DNA from: Paenibacillus sp. A3 | GTDB lineage: Bacteria > Bacillota > Bacilli > Paenibacillales > NBRC-103111 | DNA: 64,000 nucleotides | Assembly (NCBI RefSeq): GCF_001399685.1 | Contig: NZ_JTHN01000005.1 | Span: forward strand, 1-64,000 | Reading direction: 5' to 3' | Part shown: piece after piece, positions 63,001 to 64,000 of the stretch | Numbering within the stretch: position 1 is the first letter of the stretch | How the letters are laid out: each line of letters begins with the position of its first letter | Made by a program: the position numbers and the translations under genes | Notes under the pieces: generated by a model | Database searches by the model: none | Told to the model about the DNA's origin: nothing | What the model saw: only the letters and a program-made list of their open reading frames with translations

Positions 63001-64000
63001 TACAAGGACTACGCGGCATGGCAGCGGGCGGAGTTGTCCGGGCAGCGGACTACCAGGCAGGAGGCGTACTGGCTGAATGTTTTTCAGGGCGAACTCCCTG
63101 TGCTGGATATGCCGACGGATTACGCGCGTCCGGCGGTCCGCAGCTTCGAAGGCGACACCGTAACGTTTACTATCGGGCAAGCCGAGAGCGAGCGTCTCAG
63201 ACAAATCGCGGCGCAAACGGGCTCGACGTTATACATGGTACTGTTGACAGTGTACATGACACTGCTGCATAAATATACGGGACAGGAAGACCTCGTCGTA
63301 GGAACGCCGGTTGCCGGCCGACTGCATCCGGATCTGGAGCCGATGATCGGGATGTTCGTGAACACGCTGGCGCTGCGCAGCTATCCGTCGGGCGCCAAGA
63401 CTTTCCTCGATTACCTGCAGGAAATCAGGGAGCATGCGCTCAAAGCGTACGAGCATCAGGACTACCCGTTCGAAGAGCTGGTGGAGAAGCTGAACGTGAG
63501 GCGCGATATGAGCCGCAGCACGCTGTTCGACACGATGTTCTCGCTGGAAAATACGGAGCAAAGCGAACTGAGCATCGAAGGTTTGACCGTTGTCCCTTAC
63601 CCGTCCGGGCATGATGCCGTGAAATTTGATTTGGCGCTTCATGCGTCCCAAGTCGGGGAGGAACTGAAATGCAGCCTGAGATATGCAAGCTCGCTTTATA
63701 AGCGGGAGACGATCGAGCGGATGGCGAATCACTTCGTGCGGCTGGTTGAGGCCATTGCAGACAGCCCGCAAGCGCAGCTGGCGGATCTGGAAATGATCAC
63801 GGCCGCGGAAATCGTACAGATTCACGAAACGTTCAATGCCACGGCGGAGGATCGTTACCCGCAGAACAAAACGCTGTATGCGGCGTTTGAAGAGCAGGCG
63901 GCACGCACGAAGGATCGCGTGGCGGTTGTTTTTGAAGGCGAGCAGTTGACTTACGGTGAGCTGAACGAGAGGGCCAATCGGGTGGCCCGGGTGCTGCGGG
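48091..64000 (+). CDS. Giant hybrid PKS-NRPS lipopeptide synthase (MycA/ItuA-like), open at window end
   Basis: One uninterrupted frame of at least 5,303 codons, starting ATG 48091 after GGAGGG. Order: acyl-AMP ligase (48091-49800; FSSGSTGDPKGVMLTH); ACP (Ser614, GANSLQ); ketosynthase (50101-51372; Cys844, His975, His1015); ACP (Ser1335); class III PLP aminotransferase (52640-54000; Lys1809); C1 (HHLIADG, 54493); truncated A (55390-55910); PCP (Ser2658); C2 (HHAVADG, 56599); A2 (57535-59080); PCP (Ser3712); C3 (HHLISDG, 59770); A3 (60730-62200); PCP (Ser4746); C4 (HHIVSDG, 62905); start of A4. No epimerisation domain so far. It should build a beta-amino fatty acyl chain and add amino acids. 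Confidence 0.95.
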   Translation, partial: MNQFLTLVDVLQDRSRLATRGITYISGDQQEEYESYGILFDRALCVLHELQSSGMKPGDELLMQIDDNRTFLNVFWGCLLGGIIPVPVTVGNNDEHKMKLFKIWGTLNRPYLMSDAKALDQLEKYAGENELQNSFEALKQTVLFTDKLDFSSQNRGIIYPAKPEQLAFIQFSSGSTGDPKGVMLTHENLVHNIRDCASGARMDESDSYLGWMPLTHDLGLIAFHLTCVIANANQYIMPTALFIRRPTLWLKKASEHRVTQICSPNFGYKFFLVQYKPETAADWDLSHIRIVYNGAEPISTEICDQFLDAMEKHGLRRSAMLCVYGMAEACVGVSHPPLGEMSLPVHLNRERLNIGEAVVPIEPSNNRCVTFVDVGYPLASCHIRICDDDDTVLADNVIGHIQISGKNVTSSYYNNPQATAKVKTADDWLKTGDLGFMRSGRLVITGRAKDIIFVNGQNIYPHDIERVAEEVDGVELGKVAVCGVHDAGARQDRIVVFVMHTKKVEDFVPVARRLRKHLNYRGGWDLHDIVPIRRIPKTTSGKVQRFKLSQEYEAGQYQPLSEQLAELLRKEKEARPVAIPQNEAERKLLDICRQILQTDAIGTDESYFDLGANSLQLTQMAEQLESQLGVNIAVTDFFSYPTIAKLAAYIAEGEQEASADREPETEDPRDRDIAIIGMDGKFPQADTLEQFWANLAEGKDCIGPFNEKRTKDAESYIAHLHTGDRDLQPVEGGYLDEIDTFDYSFFRLTPREASLMDPNQRLFLQTAWSAIEDAGYGGTSLSGKKVGVYVGFSKTSFEYERLLTEVAPEALPHFVIGNLPSIISSRIAYLLDLKGPAVTVDTACSSSLVAVHLACQAILGGDCEMALAGGVKTILLPHKAGIGMESSDGRARAFDDNSDGTGWGEGVGAVLLKPLRKAVEDGDNIVAVIKGSAINQDGSTVGISAPNASSQAEVIAQAWRNARVDPETITYIEAHGTGTKLGDPVEIDGLTKAFRKQTQRKQFCALGTVKTNIGHLYEAAGIAGLIKAVLSLRHRQIAPLVHFRQPNSKISFEESPVYPNTELADWQPDGIPRRCGISSFGFSGTNCHMVLEEYVPDDTAPVLPNPSDSGPMLLTLSARSETALRTMVGRYAELFERRPELDMRSVCFTANTGRSHLTHRIAVTDAGAAELRAKVIRLHSEGLAEEGVYRSGAGGTAESPSGETALLRIDTEEGVAQVALRYVQGAKIDWSSLYADRRYPRVSLPTYPFELKRCWIDVPAVRFERSDTMPASAAIADKAEERVKSMNDHSGTEAVSDLHRQSVRISLMQMIRNVSQLDMDELQPQTHFLELGLDSIVLTQVQHGIKNTFELDIPMNSFFESLTNLELLTDYIAQHTALTQPLAPQVREEGNKPAPVAQPSSQGSAPASASASGYWEAPLAAADRDLPLPANAASAGVERIMEQQLRLMSQQLDVLRLHPGPSPAVLREQAALPAPGVVSRPDNLVHADASREVAAASSVSAVRQPESAEAKPFTPFKTIDVKVRESLPFRQEKHLRDLIERYTARTRRTKEYTEKYRPVYANNRNVAGFRPVLKEMVYQIVAERAEGSKIWDLDGNEYIDLTMGFGVNLFGHNPDFIREKIEAGLQNGMCVGPMSNLAGQVAEGICKMTGVERIALFNTGTEAVMVALRLARAATGRAKVVLFAGSYHGTFDGVLALGSAGADQEHSVPLAPGILQHMVDDVVVLNYGTEEALSYLRAHAHDLAAVLVEPVQSRRPDFQPQAFLTEVRRITAQSGTAFIFDEVITGFRVHPGGAQAWFGIQADLVTYGKVIGGGLPIGIVGGKAMFMDGIDGGIWRFGDDSYPQQEQRRTFVAGTFCHHPLAMAAALAVLEKLEQSGGKLQAELNARTTALAAELNEYFVQDNVPMKVVHFGSLLRFVLKGDLELFFYHMLDQGVYIWEGRNCFLSTAHTESDIRRIIQAVKDSIRELRDGGFLPDVPPDGGGPGKRSLPAPESGDKGSDAVISLTPEQKQLWFASMSGRSEAQSLHETALLRLCGPLRIEAWSEAVNAVVRRHEALRTYMRGDGETQVVAPEMTIRIPLLDVSDCAADVQEQRQREWLDRNADAPFGMSAVEPLFRIGLLKKSGDEHVALFTFHHLIADGWSMGVFIQELERIYSALVRQESWALPDPVAFRDYAAWQRNKLDQPESREAAAYWAALSDRRLPVLELPSLTRGTSVPTSRGGRHTVMLDSRLAKELKAASIRLGSSLFVTLLSAFQLFLHRLTGLQQITVGIPTAGQAQMEAFSLIGNCVNLLPVASEVKPELTFAEYTQAVKSGMNEIEPFQPYSFAALAERGLGHLPAITAVFNMDRLPRLRFHGLDAELLPNPISYSKYELFLNAIEIGSELRLDFDYSADLFSAETIRTWARYYVHLLHSIAREQTFRISGLALLSAGEIAQKWAAWAALADAEGSYPCVLDAYHQPVPSGTMGELYIDRPTDGSSRNSRDSLLRTGEWVHCAEDGKLTPVGKTSRFVRLRGHQVNLQQLEEHVRRTFGLHACAFTVRSEADTDTAADLTAYIVADPSHPWEESELKQAMSAALPDYMQPRYVIKMAGLPLTPSGETDWPQLPEPGEGGGFAATSDVHGGDETEETLVRIWKEVLGAANVGRRDNFFQLGGDSLKATVILSRVNKEFHVHIPLGHLFELQTIDELAQYIRGGEKGAYAPIVPVERREAYPVSSSQKRMYVLHQQGDSTTYNISGQLKIEGKLDTARLIEALREVFGRHESLRTYFALEDGEIIQKISPDAVLNVEVTCISEEEADEARARFVRPFDLGLAPLFRAELLQFAVDRFTLLVDMHHAVADGFSMAVLLDELLQTYQGRQLAPRNVHYKDFAVWQQNRIAEGVFQQQEAYWLSELGGELPVLNMPIDYPRPQLQSFEGDTFSLKLDPELTASLYKLAQESGTTLYMVLLAAYNVLLANYSGQDDIIVGTPVSGRRHADTEDVIGMFVGTLAMRNRPRRELTFDEFLQDVKRQALLAFEHQDYPFDELMEKLELVRDLSRNPIFDTMFMLQNEAVHTLEAGGLTFESEELNPGVSKFDFSLSVTADKAGLSCTWEYATKLFTSETIRRMAEHYVRVLEGVVAGQGLRLSEIDMLTEAEKRQLERVSGETALPYPTVGTICERFERQAARTPERTALVFGGQTISYGELNRQANRLAHRLQTLGVGPDTPVGVCLDRSPELVAGLLAVLKAGGAYVPLDPALPPERLGYMTERAGVQALVTKLAWAEGLTVRPDMAVVCLDDGTAGLEAGPEHNPDSKTGAGHLMYVIYTSGSTGTPKGASVYRSGFENLLQWYTCEFGMTEEDRVLMISSPSFDLTQKNIFAPLVTGGQLVLLPSGPYDAAEVVALIERHGITLLNGTPSAFYPLLDITASAGYGPLATLRHVFLGGEPIAADRLTAWTASEASRAEVVNTYGPTECTDVTVYGRLTNMSSLIGKPVPIGRPVAGTRVYILNRELGLQPMGLPGELCIAGVQVGGGYVGDAELTADKFVANPYGDELAPVLYRTGDLARYLPDGTIEYLGRIDHQVKLRGYRIEPGEIEAALRECGGVKDAFVMTREDRPGDVRLVAYAVPEEEAASDSGFTALWRSELRRKLPDYMVPTAIVVMAVLPLSPNGKVDRKALPAPEVGLVTDAEYVAPRTPVEAKLSELWKEVLGLSAAVGVKDNFFDLGGHSLRATTLGAKIHQSLNVSLSLRQMFQHPTLELMAQAIERLQPSPYGDIPVAGQQDTYPLSSAQKRLYILSQLEGAATSYNMPGELLMEGELDAARLESAFRGLLRRHATLRTSFELAADGEPVQRIAETADFTLERIRVSGEGEAKAAMAGFIRPFDLGKAPLLRAALVEEAPQRHQLLFDMHHLISDGVSMNILLEELAQLYEGQELPALRLQYRDYAAWQQADSDSERLSKQEAYWLEQLGGELPILDMPTDYARPPARSFSGGTLSFAIDSRQMDGLKRLGSQAGATLFMVLLAAYTTLLSKYSGQEDIIVGTPIAGRPHADLQPMIGMFAGTMALRSCPAGEKTFLNYLQEVKELALRAYENQDYPFETLVEKLNVKRDMRRNPVFDTMFVLQNTETVAPGFTSLRVSPHESVHPIVKFDLTFTAAEEAGGIAFSIEYGDRLFKRETILRMAQHFIQLIEEMIQTPEAKLSFMNILTAQERTQILEAFNETALPYPEDMTIHGLFERQAALTPDRIAVVFEDRQLTYRELDERANRLARTLLAKGVEAEQLVAIMTERSLDMVTAVLGVMKAGGAYVPVDPEYPEERIRYMLGDSGARLLLTQSHLGDRTAFGGELLLLDDERSYSGDGSSPGVAVGPNQLSYVIYTSGTTGKPKGVMVEHQGVCNFKLFCEHTLQISERDRVVQFASFSFDAWCSELIMSLLTGAALYVPDASVIADYRLFEQYVRDHGITVATLPPTYAVYLNPEHMPELKTLITAGSASSGELVQQWKDHVRYFNNYGPTEDSICSTAWSYTDHAAMEKTVPIGRPIPNHQVFILSAHNALTPIGVAGELCVAGIGLARGYLNRPDLTADKFMPVPFAPERRMYRTGDLARWLPDGSIEYLGRIDHQVKIRGYRIELGEIEAQLLKVTAVQEAIVLARADETGQTYLCAYFTADGEQAAGALRSELARELPGYMVPSFFVQLEEMPLTPNGKIDRQALPAPESIVPTGAEYAAPRTAVEAKLAELWQEVLGVPSVGIRDNFFELGGHSLRAMRLAAHIQKEMHVNVPLQEVFAAPTIEQLAVVIAGLQQHTFAAIPVSPVQPHYPVSSAQKRLYVLQQFEGGETSYNMPGVILLEGALDRKRFEEAFRGLIRRHETLRTGFELVDGEPFQRVYPESEVKFAVDYAKSSGGESDTLERIRSFVRSFDLRQPPLLRVGLIRLHPDKPGVDQEAERHLLLFDMHHIVSDGVSMGILVNEFGRLYGGEALPPLRIQYKDYAAWQRAELSGQRTTRQEAYWLNVFQGELPVLDMPTDYARPAVRSFEGDTVTFTIGQAESERLRQIAAQTGSTLYMVLLTVYMTLLHKYTGQEDLVVGTPVAGRLHPDLEPMIGMFVNTLALRSYPSGAKTFLDYLQEIREHALKAYEHQDYPFEELVEKLNVRRDMSRSTLFDTMFSLENTEQSELSIEGLTVVPYPSGHDAVKFDLALHASQVGEELKCSLRYASSLYKRETIERMANHFVRLVEAIADSPQAQLADLEMITAAEIVQIHETFNATAEDRYPQNKTLYAAFEEQAARTKDRVAVVFEGEQLTYGELNERANRVARVLR
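55390..55910 (+). other. Truncated, inactive adenylation domain in NRPS module 1
   Basis: Between C1 and the first PCP there are only about 175 residues instead of about 500. The usual post-C sequence (LLSAGEIAQ) jumps straight to A6-like GTMGELYID, an altered A7 (LLRTGEW for YRTGDL), an altered A8 (VRLRGHQVNLQQLEEHV), and A10 as LPLTPSGETDW, where the catalytic Lys of PNGKVDR is Glu. Motifs A1-A5, including ATP and amino-acid binding, are missing. It cannot activate an amino acid. Confidence 0.85.

Noticed and set aside
1-64000. CRISPR arrays, tRNA and rRNA genes
   Set aside because: No regularly spaced repeats, tRNA-like cloverleaf ends or rRNA sequence were noticed on either strand by reading; a covariance search was not possible.

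Overview
The window looks like a Paenibacillaceae chromosome (Paenibacillus or a close relative). Genes are GC-rich, with many GTG and TTG starts behind strong purine-rich ribosome sites. Gene content fits as well: MBOAT/DHHW O-acetylation genes, a DUF2512/DUF2243/CtaG group, a nicotianamine-synthase-like protein, and an iturin-type PKS-NRPS locus. No rRNA, tRNA or CRISPR array was seen.

Layout. (1) 1-7630, cell envelope: the tail of an FtsW/RodA/SpoVE gene, an OmpR-type two-component pair, then a five-gene operon (polysaccharide deacetylase, SGNH lipoprotein, MBOAT, DHHW protein, DUF4358 lipoprotein) that probably modifies and O-acetylates a surface glycan. A nearly identical ~36-bp promoter/operator block precedes both units. 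(2) 7743-12250, housekeeping and stress genes: a prolyl-4-hydroxylase/OsmC fusion, a secreted fascin-like protein, a membrane protein, Fe/Mn superoxide dismutase and a PchR-like AraC regulator. (3) 12318-27138, a polymorphic-toxin island: DcrB-like protein, VgrG-like spike, pentapeptide-repeat protein, Imm11-like protein, DUF4280 PAAR-like tip, and a giant VgrG-RHS fusion ending in a putative ADP-ribosyltransferase tip with its immunity gene. Downstream lies debris: orphan and frameshifted immunity-like genes, a VgrG fragment, a group II intron fragment, a displaced RHS tip with a truncated immunity gene, and an IS1182-type transposase remnant. Toxin tips and immunity genes are AT-rich against GC-rich cores.

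(4) 27340-29680, small membrane proteins (DUF2512, DUF2243, CtaG), a 47-aa CxxC protein and a DUF3349-like protein. (5) 29700-31681, a complete IS1595-family element with an exact 8-bp target duplication, a DinB-like passenger gene and a damaged transposase. (6) 32070-38355, a cobalamin riboswitch and terminator ahead of a BtuCDF-type transporter and a rubredoxin-methyltransferase fusion, then an orphan histidine kinase and a CntL/nicotianamine-synthase-like enzyme. (7) 38487-41302, a TnpC-like orphan and a two-gene CydA-like oxidase with a C-terminal heme-c domain, preceded by an attenuator-like hairpin. (8) 41416-46439, a MarR-centred redox/drug-response group (FAD monooxygenase, MarR, nitroreductase, MFS, LysR) sharing TTGTTT...AAACAA operators.

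(9) 46629-64000, the start of a lipopeptide cluster: a FenF/ItuD-like trans-acting malonyltransferase, then a giant AL-ACP-KS-ACP-AMT-C-(truncated A)-PCP-C-A-PCP-C-A-PCP-C-A... synthase still open at the window edge (at least 5,303 codons). This makes a beta-amino-fatty-acid lipopeptide as in mycosubtilin/iturin, but the first NRPS module has lost most of its adenylation domain.
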